From NCBI GenBank assembly GCA_043746815.1, contig JAYTQG010000195.1, positions 1 through 19,073 on the forward strand: a DNA stretch of 19,073 nucleotides, read 5' to 3'. Source of the DNA: JAYTQG01 sp043746815 (GTDB lineage Bacteria; Actinomycetota; Thermoleophilia; Miltoncostaeales; Miltoncostaeaceae). Both the position numbers and the translations under genes were made by a program. The number at the start of each line of letters is the position of its first letter. The stretch's first letter is position 1. Below, piece by piece: positions 6,373 to 13,611 of this stretch. The notes beneath the pieces are model-generated. The model saw only the letters and a program-made list of their open reading frames with translations. It ran no database searches and was not told the origin of the DNA.

Positions 6373-8301
6373 TTAGATGCCGATCGCGGAGCGGATCGGC
6401 GCAACCATCGGCGGCGCGACTGATAGGTCGCGAACTCCAGCGAGTAGAAGGGCACCGATCACCTCCGGATCGCCAGCGAGTTCGCCACAGAGGCTGACAG
6501 GCCGACCGTGGTCAGCCGCCGCCGCGCAGACCTCCTCGATCAACCGAAGCACCGCCGCGTGGAGTGGCCCCGCCAGGTGTCCGGTCGCCGGGTTTCCTCG
6601 GTCGGCTGCCATCACGTACTGGGTGAGGTCGTTCGTGCCGATCGAAAAGAAGTCGACCTCCGGCGCAAATGCGTCCGCACAGATCGCCGCAGCGGGCGTC
6701 TCGACCATCATCCCCGCCTGGACGTCGACACCCATCGCGGCCTCTTCCTCCCCGAGGATCGCCCGCACTTCACGCCACTCCTCAATGGTGGTCACCATCG
6801 GGAACATGATTCGTAGGGGATGGTCCGCCGCGACACGCAAGGCCGCCCGAAGTTGGGTGCGGAGGATCTCCCGTTGGCGTAGCAAGAGACGAATCCCTCG
6901 GAGACCGAGCATGGGATTCGCCTCAGCCGGGTGGTCGAGGTATGCCAGCGGTTTGTCCCCACCGGCGTCCAACGTCCGAAGCGTCACTGGACGTCCACCC
7001 ATCGCCTCGGCGATTTCGCGGTAGGCGTGGACCTGCTCGGCCTCCGTTGGCGGCGTGGCGCGTCCAGCGAAGAGGAACTCTGTTCGCAGGAGACCAATAC
7101 CGTCTGCCCGATACTCGGCCGCCATCCGTGCGTCCGCCACGGTGCCCACATTTGCACTCACGATCACCGGCTCGCCGCTCCAGGTCACGGTGCGCGGTCC
7201 CCGAGCAACCGGCACCCCGATGCGAGTCGCCTGCTGTGCCTCGTAGGCGGCGATCGCGCGGGCATCCGGGTCGATGATGAGGGTGCCCGCCGCGCCGTCG
7301 AGTAGCAGTGGTGTGCCCTCTACGACGGTGAGAATGTGATCACCCAGCCCCACAACCGCCGGAACCCCAAGCGCTCGGGCGAGGATCGAGCTATGGGAGG
7401 TCGGTCCGCCACCGGCCGTCGCGATGCCAAGAACGATGGCGGGATCGAGCCCCGCCGTCTCAGCGGGTCCAAGGTCCGGGGCAATGAGGATGCCCGGCCC
7501 ATTCAGCGTCGGCGGCGCCGCAGCTCCTGCGATCTTGCCAAGGACCTGTCGGCCGACCTCCTGGATGTCGCTGGCCCGTGCACGCTGGTAGAGGTCGGGA
7601 AGGGCCTGGTACTGCGCGACGACAGCCCCGACGGCAGCCTTCCAGGCGTCCTCGGCGGCCACTCCGTCCTGGATCGCCGCGAGTGCGGGTTCGCTGAGGG
7701 CGGTGTCGCCGAGGATCATCACCTGGGTGTCCAAAATCGCCGCGTGCTCGGGTCCGGCTTGGCTGGCGATGACATCCCGAGTCCGGCGGACCTCCTCCTG
7801 CGCGAGTGCGATCGCCCCCGTGAGGGTGGCCGCTTCTTGCGTCGGCGTACCCTGCGGTCTCGGACCTCCGGCAACGGCCCTGCGGAGTTTGCGCGCGGGA
7901 CCAAGAACAACCCCAGGGGCAGCCGCAAAACCACGGATCACGTCGCCCGGGCCGCCAAGGTTGACGGTCGGCTGATGGTGCAGGATCTGCGTTGGGAGCG
8001 CGCCGTGTTCGTCAAACCCACGCTCCGCGAGAGCAGCAAGGGCGCTCAGTACTTCCCGTGCCCCTCCACCGCGCGCCCTCACGCTGATTTCGTGCCCCTG
8101 AACAACGCCCAAAATCGCCAGACTCGTGATGCTGCTCGCGGGCGCAGGACCTCGTCCAGTCGTGAGGTTGACGACCTCAACGTCAGCGTCGAAGCCACAG
8201 ACGATGTGAACGAAGGCGGCAGCCGGACGTGCATGCAACCCAGCGGCAGCGCCAACGACGATTCGGAGCTCGTGCCACTTGTCTGACTGAGGAGTGGTCA
8301 T
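6373..8301 (-). CDS. HPr-enzyme I fusion, phosphoenolpyruvate-protein phosphotransferase
   Basis: A 642-aa fusion of the two general PTS proteins. Residues 1 to about 90 form an HPr domain with GLHARP (phosphorylatable H23, R25) and a regulatory-serine-like S57 in SSITSLAILG. Residues from about 122 are enzyme I: GGGPTSHSSILAR with active-site H303, the PEP-binding part with GIGLLRTEFLF (R406), LRTLDAGGDKPLAYL, FFSIGTNDLTQY (551-562) and the catalytic Cys in VSLCGELAGD (C605). All key residues are present, so phosphotransfer from PEP to H303 to H23 should work. Separate EI is about 570 aa and HPr about 85, so both parts are full length. No EIIA, EIIB, EIIC or Dha kinase gene is in the window, so the acceptor is unknown. 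It lies 31 bases after fetB, and TAGGGT 8 bases before the ATG may give its own promoter. Confidence 0.92.
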   Translation of the reverse strand: MTTPQSDKWHELRIVVGAAAGLHARPAAAFVHIVCGFDADVEVVNLTTGRGPAPASSITSLAILGVVQGHEISVRARGGGAREVLSALAALAERGFDEHGALPTQILHHQPTVNLGGPGDVIRGFAAAPGVVLGPARKLRRAVAGGPRPQGTPTQEAATLTGAIALAQEEVRRTRDVIASQAGPEHAAILDTQVMILGDTALSEPALAAIQDGVAAEDAWKAAVGAVVAQYQALPDLYQRARASDIQEVGRQVLGKIAGAAAPPTLNGPGILIAPDLGPAETAGLDPAIVLGIATAGGGPTSHSSILARALGVPAVVGLGDHILTVVEGTPLLLDGAAGTLIIDPDARAIAAYEAQQATRIGVPVARGPRTVTWSGEPVIVSANVGTVADARMAAEYRADGIGLLRTEFLFAGRATPPTEAEQVHAYREIAEAMGGRPVTLRTLDAGGDKPLAYLDHPAEANPMLGLRGIRLLLRQREILRTQLRAALRVAADHPLRIMFPMVTTIEEWREVRAILGEEEAAMGVDVQAGMMVETPAAAICADAFAPEVDFFSIGTNDLTQYVMAADRGNPATGHLAGPLHAAVLRLIEEVCAAAADHGRPVSLCGELAGDPEVIGALLLAGVRDLSVAPPMVAPIRSAIGI

Positions 8302-8309
8302 GCCGGTGG

Positions 8310-8315
8310 ACCCTA
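8310..8315 (-). promoter_or_regulatory. Putative -10 box before the HPr-EI gene
   Basis: TAGGGT on the minus strand ends 8 bases before the ATG at 8301. No clear Shine-Dalgarno sequence is present, which fits a leaderless or near-leaderless transcript. It sits in the 31-base gap after fetB, so the gene could have its own promoter as well as read-through. Confidence 0.3.
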
Positions 8316-8332
8316 CGTGTTCGGACTCCGGG

Positions 8333-9121
8333 TTAGGCCCGACCCTCCCCGACGAAGGCCGACCGCCGGAGGCGATGGTCGGCGGTGAACATCCGCCGCT
8401 CCAAGCCGAGAGCCACGACGACGGTGGTCGTCGCGGTCGCTCCGAGGACGAGGTACATCACGACCGCTTGCACGAGAACGGCGTGCACGGGGTCGACCCC
8501 GGCGAGGATCAGACCGGTCATCGCACCGGGGAGGATCACGACCCCGACCGCCTTCGTGGCCTCAATCGGGGGGCTGAGGGCGGTGCGGAGTGCCGCCCGA
8601 ATGTATGGGCGTGCCGCGATGTGCGACGACGCACCGAGAGCAAGCCGCGCTTCGACCGCGTCCCGACTTTCCCGGAGGCCGTCCACGATTCGCCTCCCGA
8701 CGACGACGGTAGCGGTCATGGAGTTACCGATCGTCATTCCCGCGAGCGGCACCAGAGTTCTGGCCTCAAGCGGGAAGATCCGAAGCGCGAACAGGACGCC
8801 GAGCGACACGACCGCTGATGCAAAGAAGGCGGCGAACCCAAGGGCACGCGCGTTCGGAACCTCCGGGGCACGCCGCTGGACGGTTTCGACCGCGAAGACG
8901 ATCATGGCGACGACCCAGAGCCATGCGTAGATGAGCGGCTGTTTTGGATCGACGATAAACCGCAACGCAAGTCCTACCAGCAACAGCTGTGCCATCGCAC
9001 GAGCCGAGGCGACCACGATGCCTCGTCCGAGACCAAGGTGCTGCCAGGCCGAGATCGCGACCGCGACTGCGACCAGTACCAGAGATGCGGCGAGACCCCA
9101 TGCGCTGACGTCACCGCGCAT
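8333..9121 (-). CDS. fetB: FetB/YbbM-type ABC metal exporter permease (UPF0014)
   Basis: A 262-aa integral membrane protein with about seven hydrophobic segments, of the UPF0014 family (E. coli FetB/YbbM; plant ALS3/STAR2). Family-typical text includes ARAMAQLLLVGLALRFI, PLAGMTIGNSMTATVVVGRRI and EATKAVGVVILPGAMTGLILAGVDPVHAV. The E. coli pair is implicated in iron export and peroxide resistance; plant relatives in aluminium tolerance. The start is ATG 9121, which overlaps the end of fetA by 11 bases and has GGAGG 12 bases upstream; a longer open frame upstream is only the antisense shadow of fetA. It forms one transporter with the preceding ATPase. The exported metal is probably iron, but this rests on homology. 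Confidence 0.9.
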   Translation of the reverse strand: MRGDVSAWGLAASLVLVAVAVAISAWQHLGLGRGIVVASARAMAQLLLVGLALRFIVDPKQPLIYAWLWVVAMIVFAVETVQRRAPEVPNARALGFAAFFASAVVSLGVLFALRIFPLEARTLVPLAGMTIGNSMTATVVVGRRIVDGLRESRDAVEARLALGASSHIAARPYIRAALRTALSPPIEATKAVGVVILPGAMTGLILAGVDPVHAVLVQAVVMYLVLGATATTTVVVALGLERRMFTADHRLRRSAFVGEGRA

Positions 9122-9800
9122 GGGAACCCGCCGCCTCCAGGTATGCCGAAGCCAGGGTGGGCTCTCCAGAAAACGCGATTCGCCCGTTGACAACGACGAG
9201 GACGTGATCTGCCAGCCGATGCATCTGGCCGAGATCGTGGGTCACCCAGACAATCGGCAGGCCACCAGCAGAGAGGCTCCTTGCCAGCTCCTCGATCTCG
9301 TCCCGCGACCTGGAGTCCAAGCTGGAGGTCGGCTCGTCCATCAGCAGCGCCACCGGCTCAGCCGCGAGCGCGCGGGCCACGCAGACCCGCTGCGCCTCGC
9401 CACCTGAAAGTCCCTCCGCGCGGTCCAGTAGACCCGGTCCGAGCGCCGCTCGCGCCAACACCTTCTCGCCGGCCGACCGATCGATCGTCGGCTCGGCGAT
9501 ACGGAGATTGTCGAGCACACTCCCGGGGAAGAGCGTCGGCTTCTGGAACACCATTCCGACGCGACGGCGAAGCATCATCGTTTCTTGCGCGGCGACGTCC
9601 TCACCGAGTGTGATGACCATTCCGCCGTCGGCCGCATCAAGGCGATTGGCGAGACGAAGCAGTGTGCTCTTTCCGGATCCAGAGGGACCCACGACGACGG
9701 TGATGCCGCTCGCCGGAACGTCCCCGGTGGCCCCGTCAAGTACCGGCCGCCCTTCGCGCGTCAGGACGACGTCGCGGTATTGGATCAGCCACTCGGTCAC
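9111..9800 (-). CDS. fetA: FetA/YbbL-type ABC exporter ATPase
   Basis: A 229-aa ABC ATPase with Walker A GPSGSGKST (38-46), Q-loop in VGMVFQKPTLFPGS, signature LSGGEAQRV, Walker B VALLMDEPTSSLD and H-loop WVTHD. The short length and the directly overlapping UPF0014 permease identify it as the FetA/YbbL partner rather than a phosphate (PstB-like) ATPase. The start was set at GTG 9800 because TAACGT lies exactly 6 bases upstream, as for a leaderless transcript; an in-frame GTG at 9806 abuts the hexamer itself. It is the first gene of a possible fetA-fetB-PTS-M48 transcript and is divergent from the reductase gene starting at 9839. Confidence 0.88.
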   Translation of the reverse strand: MTEWLIQYRDVVLTREGRPVLDGATGDVPASGITVVVGPSGSGKSTLLRLANRLDAADGGMVITLGEDVAAQETMMLRRRVGMVFQKPTLFPGSVLDNLRIAEPTIDRSAGEKVLARAALGPGLLDRAEGLSGGEAQRVCVARALAAEPVALLMDEPTSSLDSRSRDEIEELARSLSAGGLPIVWVTHDLGQMHRLADHVLVVVNGRIAFSGEPTLASAYLEAAGSHAR

Positions 9801-9806
9801 GCCCAC

Positions 9807-9812
9807 ACGTTA
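9807..9812 (-). promoter_or_regulatory. Putative -10 box of leaderless fetA promoter
   Basis: TAACGT on the minus strand is 6 bases from GTG 9800. The divergent gene's -10-like box (9826-9831) is only 13 bases away, so the two promoters would compete for the same DNA. Confidence 0.4.
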
Positions 9813-9825
9813 GGGGCCGGTGGCG

Positions 9826-9831
9826 TAGCGT
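9826..9831 (+). promoter_or_regulatory. Putative -10 box of leaderless promoter for the RibD-like reductase
   Basis: TAGCGT is 7 bases before ATG 9839 with no Shine-Dalgarno sequence between. No convincing -35 box is visible. Confidence 0.4.
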
Positions 9832-9838
9832 GCGGCCA

Positions 9839-10573
9839 ATGCGCCAACTCTTCCCGGAACCGCGTTTGGATGTTTCACCAGAGACCGCGTATGGCGAACT
9901 GTCGGGCCCGCCGGGGCGACCCGGTGTCCGGGTAAACATGGTGACAAGCATCGACGGGCGCACTGCCATCGACGGTGTGTCGAAGGGGCTCGGCGGCCCG
10001 GCGGATCTTCGCGTGTTCAAAGTCCTACGTTCACTCTGCGACGCAGTTCTGGTCGGTGCAGGGACCGCTCGGGCTGAGGACTACGGCCCAGCCATCCTCA
10101 GCCCAGAACTCCGCGAGACACGGGTGCAACGCGGGCAAATGCCAGTCCCGGCAATCGTGGTGATGTCCCGGTCGTGTGATCTGGACTGGACCTCGCGCCT
10201 ATTCGCACCGGGTGGACCGCGCCCCATCGTGGCGACCGTCAGAGCGGCGCCAGCGGAGCGTCGTGCCCAGGCGCGCCAACACGCCGAGGTCATTGAACTC
10301 GAGGGGGACTCGGTTGACCTGAGCGTCCTCTTCGGTCGCCTCAGCGAGCGCGGTATGCGCTCGGTCCTGGTGGAAGGCGGTCCGACCCTCAATGCAGAGC
10401 TTGCGGCCGCGGGCCTCATCGACGAGCTCTGCGTGACGCTTTCGCCGCTCCTTGCGGGAGGTGACTCGAAGGGTATCCTCGCTGGCCAATCACTCGTGCC
10501 CCCGTCCGGCTACGCCCTCGCAGGCCTCTACGAAGACGACGGGGTGCTGTTCTTCCGCTGGCGCCGCATTTAG
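9839..10573 (+). CDS. RibD C-terminal-type (DHFR-fold) pyrimidine reductase
   Basis: A 244-aa stand-alone RibD_C domain protein. This fold includes the NADPH-dependent reductase of riboflavin synthesis that acts on 5-amino-6-(5-phosphoribosylamino)uracil. Visible family motifs are NMVTSIDGRTA near the N-terminus, GAGTARAEDYGP (where RibD binds substrate and NADPH), SVLVEGGPTLNAEL, and the closing LSPLLAGGDSKG. The zinc deaminase domain of bifunctional RibD is absent. Many actinobacteria carry such free-standing homologues, so it may be the riboflavin reductase or a paralogue with another substrate. ATG 9839 is preferred over GTG 9830 because of the TAGCGT box 7 bases upstream. Its stop codon overlaps the stop of the convergent ABC exporter by 4 bases. 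Confidence 0.85.
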   Translation: MRQLFPEPRLDVSPETAYGELSGPPGRPGVRVNMVTSIDGRTAIDGVSKGLGGPADLRVFKVLRSLCDAVLVGAGTARAEDYGPAILSPELRETRVQRGQMPVPAIVVMSRSCDLDWTSRLFAPGGPRPIVATVRAAPAERRAQARQHAEVIELEGDSVDLSVLFGRLSERGMRSVLVEGGPTLNAELAAAGLIDELCVTLSPLLAGGDSKGILAGQSLVPPSGYALAGLYEDDGVLFFRWRRI

Positions 10574-12405
10574 CGGATCCCAGCCGCATCCTGCTCCGCG
10601 AAACCGCCTTCGGTGTCGCGGGCGACCAGCGCCGCATAGCGCCCGCCTGCGCTGAGCAGGTCCTCGTGCGTCCCGACCTCGGCGACGCGACCGTGGTCGA
10701 GCACCACGATCTGATCGGCGTCCCGAATCGTCGAGAGGCGGTGCGCAATCGCGATGGTCGTTCGTCCTGCGGCGAGCGTTTCGATCGCCGTCTGGACCAG
10801 CCGCTCGGTGTGAGTGTCAAGCGCTGAGGTCGCTTCGTCCAGGACCAGGATCGGCGGGTTACGGAGGATCGTGCGGGCGATCGCAATGCGCTGCTTTTCG
10901 CCACCCGAAAAGCGGTAGCCACGCTCGCCCACGACCGTGTCGTAGCCATCAGGCAGCCCGGAGATCAACTCATGGATTTGGGCGGCGGCGGCAGCGGCCT
11001 CAATCTCGTCATCGGAGGCTTCGGGTCGTGCAAACCGAAGGTTCTCGCGGATCGACTCGTGGAAAAGATAGGTCTCCTGGGAGACCACACCAACCGAGGC
11101 GGCGAGCGCCGGGAAGGTCAGCTCGCGGAGGTCAACGCCGTCGATGCTCACACTGCCAGAGGTTGCGTCATAGAGGCGTGCGACGAGGTACGCGCAGGTT
11201 GTCTTGCCCGATCCCGTCTCACCGACCAGCGCAGTGGTGCTCCCCGCGGGAACCGTGAACGAGACTTCCGTAAGCGTCGGCTGTCCAGGCTCGTATGCGA
11301 AGTGCACGGCGTCAAACCGGACGTCACCAACGACGTGGGGCGGCGTCTGCGTACCCTCGACGATGTCGACCGGCTGGTCCAGATATTCGAAAATCCGGTC
11401 GAACAGCGCGAGCGAGCTTTGTACCTCCACCTGGACGCCCAAAAGTCGACCGACCGGAAAGAACAGCTGGGTTTGGAGGGTGGTAAACGCAACCACCGTG
11501 CCGATCGTGATCCCCGTGTCGCCGCGCGAGAGCGACCAGCCAGCGAACCAGTAGACCAGCGCGGGCATGATTGCGAAGGTCATCTGGATCGACGACATCA
11601 TCCAGCGGCCGCTCATGCGGCTTCGTACTTCGAGATCCGCCAGGCGTTTGGACTCGCCCGCGAATCGCTCTGCGAGGTCCGCGGAGCGTCCCATCGTTTT
11701 GCCCAGCAGGATCCCTGAGATCGAGAGCGATTCCTGGACAATCGATGAGACCTCAGCGAGTGAGATCTGCCGCTCCGCGGTGATCTTGCGCCGCTGGGTT
11801 CCAACCCGACGTGTCAACCAGACAAACAGGGGCAGCAAGGCGAGCGCAAAGAGCGCGAGGCGCCAGTCCAAGAAGACCATCGCTCCGATCGTTGCGATGA
11901 CGGTCGTGAGGCTGGAGAGCACCGACGTTGCGGTGGTCGTGACGACGTTGTCGATCCCACCGATGTCATTCGCGATTCGGCTTTGCACCTCACCCGTTCG
12001 CGTCCGCGTGAAGAACGCGAGGGAGAGCCGTTGGAGGTGTCGGTACACGGAGGTGCGCAGGTCATGCATGACGCTTTGACCGACCTGGTTCGACAACAGC
12101 GTCTGCCAGACGCCGATCACACCGGTGACGATCGCGATTGCGACCATCCCCGCGACGAGCACACCCAGGAGGCCGAGTCGCTTGCCGGGAATCGCGTCAT
12201 CAAGTACCCGACGAAGGAGGAACGGACTGACCGCACCAAGGAGCGCCGAGACGAAGATGAGCCCGCAAACGACGCCAAGGCGCGCCCGGTAGGCACTGAA
12301 GAGGCCGACGATTCGATGGAAGTTTGCGGAACGCACCGCCTTGTCCGAGGGACGCTCCGGCGTTTCGCCGAGAGAGCCGCCAAAGCCATGGACGCGCGTA
12401 CTCAC
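10570..12405 (-). CDS. ABC exporter, fused membrane and ATPase domains (multidrug/lipid type)
   Basis: A 611-aa half-transporter of the MsbA/LmrA-like exporter class, expected to act as a dimer. Residues about 30-330 form the six-helix membrane domain; 'LRTSVYRHLQRLSLAFFTRTRTGEVQSRIANDI' is the usual coupling-region text. The ATPase domain from about 360 has Walker A GETGSGKT (395-402), Q-loop VSQETYLF (Q443), signature FSGGEKQ (499-505), Walker B ILVLDEATSALD and H-loop H555, all intact. The GTG start overlaps the TGA of the upstream gene (GTGA, 12402-12405), so translation is coupled to the 106-aa unknown protein. The substrate cannot be told from sequence; the operon with a pilin and two unknown proteins is unusual for this class. 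Confidence 0.92.
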   Translation of the reverse strand: MSTRVHGFGGSLGETPERPSDKAVRSANFHRIVGLFSAYRARLGVVCGLIFVSALLGAVSPFLLRRVLDDAIPGKRLGLLGVLVAGMVAIAIVTGVIGVWQTLLSNQVGQSVMHDLRTSVYRHLQRLSLAFFTRTRTGEVQSRIANDIGGIDNVVTTTATSVLSSLTTVIATIGAMVFLDWRLALFALALLPLFVWLTRRVGTQRRKITAERQISLAEVSSIVQESLSISGILLGKTMGRSADLAERFAGESKRLADLEVRSRMSGRWMMSSIQMTFAIMPALVYWFAGWSLSRGDTGITIGTVVAFTTLQTQLFFPVGRLLGVQVEVQSSLALFDRIFEYLDQPVDIVEGTQTPPHVVGDVRFDAVHFAYEPGQPTLTEVSFTVPAGSTTALVGETGSGKTTCAYLVARLYDATSGSVSIDGVDLRELTFPALAASVGVVSQETYLFHESIRENLRFARPEASDDEIEAAAAAAQIHELISGLPDGYDTVVGERGYRFSGGEKQRIAIARTILRNPPILVLDEATSALDTHTERLVQTAIETLAAGRTTIAIAHRLSTIRDADQIVVLDHGRVAEVGTHEDLLSAGGRYAALVARDTEGGFAEQDAAGIR

Positions 12406-12722
12406 GCGGAACTTCCGGGATCTGCTCCGTGGAGCAGCTCGACCGTCAGGGTCGTGAGGTGGGCGTGCTGCAAATCCGCGCTGTGGAGTGCTTGTTTGGC
12501 GAGACGACTGCCGTCGCGTGCGGCATCACCGATCCCGTGGGCGACCTCGATCTCAAAGCTTGCCAACACCTGGCGCAGTGGCGTCTGTGCCGCTGGTAGA
12601 TGGATAAGGACTACGCCGGGCATCGCCGCGATGCTCTCCGCGATCCGCGCCGGTGCATCTGGTTCGAGGTCCGTATCCGTTGTCGCGGTGAAGTGCACCA
12701 GGTAGCGATTTGGTTCGGCCAT
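12402..12722 (-). CDS. Unknown 106-aa protein coupled to ABC exporter
   Basis: I do not recognise a family. The protein (MAEPNRYLVHFTA...) is soluble-looking, without signal peptide, membrane segment or Cys, and alternates short beta-like and helical stretches (YLVHFTA, GVVLIHL, LASFEIEVAHGI, HLTTLTVELL), possibly a small ferredoxin-like alpha/beta fold. The start was placed at ATG 12722; longer open frame upstream only mirrors the preceding gene. TAGCCT 7 bases before the ATG, whose first three bases are the stop codon of the upstream gene, may act as a -10 box. Its TGA overlaps the GTG of the ABC exporter by 4 bases, suggesting a tightly linked role. Confidence 0.65.
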   Translation of the reverse strand: MAEPNRYLVHFTATTDTDLEPDAPARIAESIAAMPGVVLIHLPAAQTPLRQVLASFEIEVAHGIGDAARDGSRLAKQALHSADLQHAHLTTLTVELLHGADPGSSA

Positions 12723-12729
12723 CCGAACC

Positions 12730-12735
12730 AGGCTA
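12730..12735 (-). promoter_or_regulatory. Putative -10 box overlapping the upstream stop codon
   Basis: TAGCCT lies 7 bases before ATG 12722 on the minus strand, and its TAG is also the stop of the preceding gene. TTGGGG lies 16 bases further upstream and could serve as a weak -35. Confidence 0.35.
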
Positions 12736-13218
12736 CTGGTTCCAGCGTTTGCCCCAAGCGGAGAGCGAGACCTCATCGGCCGCCGCTGCGAGCCCATCCA
12801 GCGCGTCAATGTGCTGATCAGACGAGACCGTCGCGCAAGCGGTCCAGTGCCATCCCACGTCGCGTTCGTCCACAACGGCTCCGATCAGGTGATCTGGATT
12901 GGGCTGGCCCATTGCGACACAGTGATCCCGAAGATGGGCGTGCGGGCCAAGTACGAGCACAAGCGAGCCGTCAGCAGCAAGCAGGTATGGCCCTGCCCCG
13001 TCGCTGACCAGCACCGGCAAACCGATCGCCACCAGAAGGTCATCACGAAGGGCCCCGGCTGGACCACCCAGACGCGTGATCATCACGGCAGCTTCGCCAC
13101 GAGTAAGGCCAGGAAACCGTCGCGCCCCGTCATCAAAGCGCAGCGAGAACCGGCGGGTCGTGTCGCTCGCGCCGAGCGGCGCCGACGGAAAGGAAACCAG
13201 TTCGACGGGCTCGGGCAC
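12733..13218 (-). CDS. Unknown 161-aa protein between pilin and exporter genes
   Basis: No family is recognised. The protein (start VPEPVELVSFPSAPLG...) is soluble-looking, with beta-rich text (RRFSLRFDDGARRF, GPYLLAADGSLVLVLG) and a C-terminal part rich in His, Asp and Trp (HAHLRDHCVAMGQPNPDH, DVGWHWTACATV). There is no signal peptide or membrane segment. The start is uncertain: GTG 13218 is chosen because TAACGT stands 7 bases before it; TTG 13239 is possible, with the GGAGGA of the pilin 3' end 11 bases before it. Sequence further upstream in this frame only shadows the pilin gene. It follows the pilin gene by 23 bases. Confidence 0.55.
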   Translation of the reverse strand: MPEPVELVSFPSAPLGASDTTRRFSLRFDDGARRFPGLTRGEAAVMITRLGGPAGALRDDLLVAIGLPVLVSDGAGPYLLAADGSLVLVLGPHAHLRDHCVAMGQPNPDHLIGAVVDERDVGWHWTACATVSSDQHIDALDGLAAAADEVSLSAWGKRWNQ

Positions 13219-13225
13219 GAGGGAA

Positions 13226-13231
13226 ACGTTA
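13226..13231 (-). promoter_or_regulatory. Putative -10 box of leaderless promoter for the 161-aa protein
   Basis: TAACGT on the minus strand is 7 bases before GTG 13218. The same hexamer precedes fetA. No -35 box is evident. Confidence 0.35.
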
Positions 13232-13241
13232 CTGGTCAAAC

Positions 13242-13478
13242 CTAGGTCAGTCCTCCGGAGAGCTTCTTGATCGCTGCCGAGAGGGCCCGCTTCATACCGC
13301 TCCCAATATCGGGCGCCCAACTCTTTCCGAGCACCGCAACGGCCGCGATCAGCAGGGTCACCATGACAACCATCCCGATGTACTCGACCGTCCCCTGTCC
13401 TCGGCGCCGCTCGGAGTTCGTCGCTCCAGCGAGACGGATCTGCGCCCAGGCGAACTGGCGAAGCATGTGTTCGAACAT
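13242..13478 (-). CDS. Flp-type (type IVb) pilin
   Basis: A 78-aa prepilin. A 27-aa charged leader ends in RRRG, followed by QGTVEYIGMVVMVTLLIAAVAVLG. This is the Flp prepilin signature: cleavage after Gly, Glu at +5 and Tyr at +6, then one hydrophobic helix. The mature pilin would be 51 aa with a basic amphipathic tail. The start ATG 13478 has AGGAGGG 5 bases upstream, the strongest Shine-Dalgarno in the window. No tad assembly genes (TadA ATPase, TadB/C, CpaB, TadV/CpaA peptidase) are in the window, so assembly and cleavage depend on genes elsewhere. It heads a minus-strand series with two unknown proteins and an ABC exporter. Confidence 0.88.
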   Translation of the reverse strand: MFEHMLRQFAWAQIRLAGATNSERRRGQGTVEYIGMVVMVTLLIAAVAVLGKSWAPDIGSGMKRALSAAIKKLSGGLT

Positions 13479-13547
13479 CGTGTCCCTCCTGTGTCGTGCG
13501 GATGAGACGGTCATCCTCCAACAGGCTCATGTGACACCTCTACGCAG

Positions 13548-13560
13548 ACCTGTGCCAGGT
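13548..13560. promoter_or_regulatory. Short palindrome in the divergent pilin / 130-aa intergenic region
   Basis: ACCTG-TGC-CAGGT is a perfect 5-bp inverted repeat, nested in a looser pair ACACCT (13534-13539) and AGGTGT (13557-13562). It lies between two divergent genes, just upstream of a -10-like TAGACT, so it could be an operator. The evidence is only symmetry and position. Confidence 0.3.
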
Positions 13561-13575
13561 GTGTGTCAGCAGACG

Positions 13576-13581
13576 TAGACT
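13576..13581 (+). promoter_or_regulatory. Putative -10 box for the 130-aa protein gene
   Basis: TAGACT lies 30 bases before ATG 13612, leaving a short leader with a good Shine-Dalgarno (AGAGGAG). No strong -35 is seen. Confidence 0.35.
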
Positions 13582-13611
13582 GGTACCGGGACCAACAAGA
13601 GGAGAGCCACG

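Noticed and set aside
7336..8286. 316-codon open frame on the plus strand
   Set aside because: Antisense to the HPr-EI gene with all catalytic motifs; the product is Arg/Asp-rich with no domain.
10972..11718. 248-codon open frame on the plus strand
   Set aside because: Antisense to the ATPase half of the ABC exporter; compositionally a shadow.
13219..13530. N-terminal extension of the 161-aa unknown protein
   Set aside because: The Arg/Gly-rich text is the out-of-frame shadow of the Flp pilin gene, which has its own strong ribosome-binding site.
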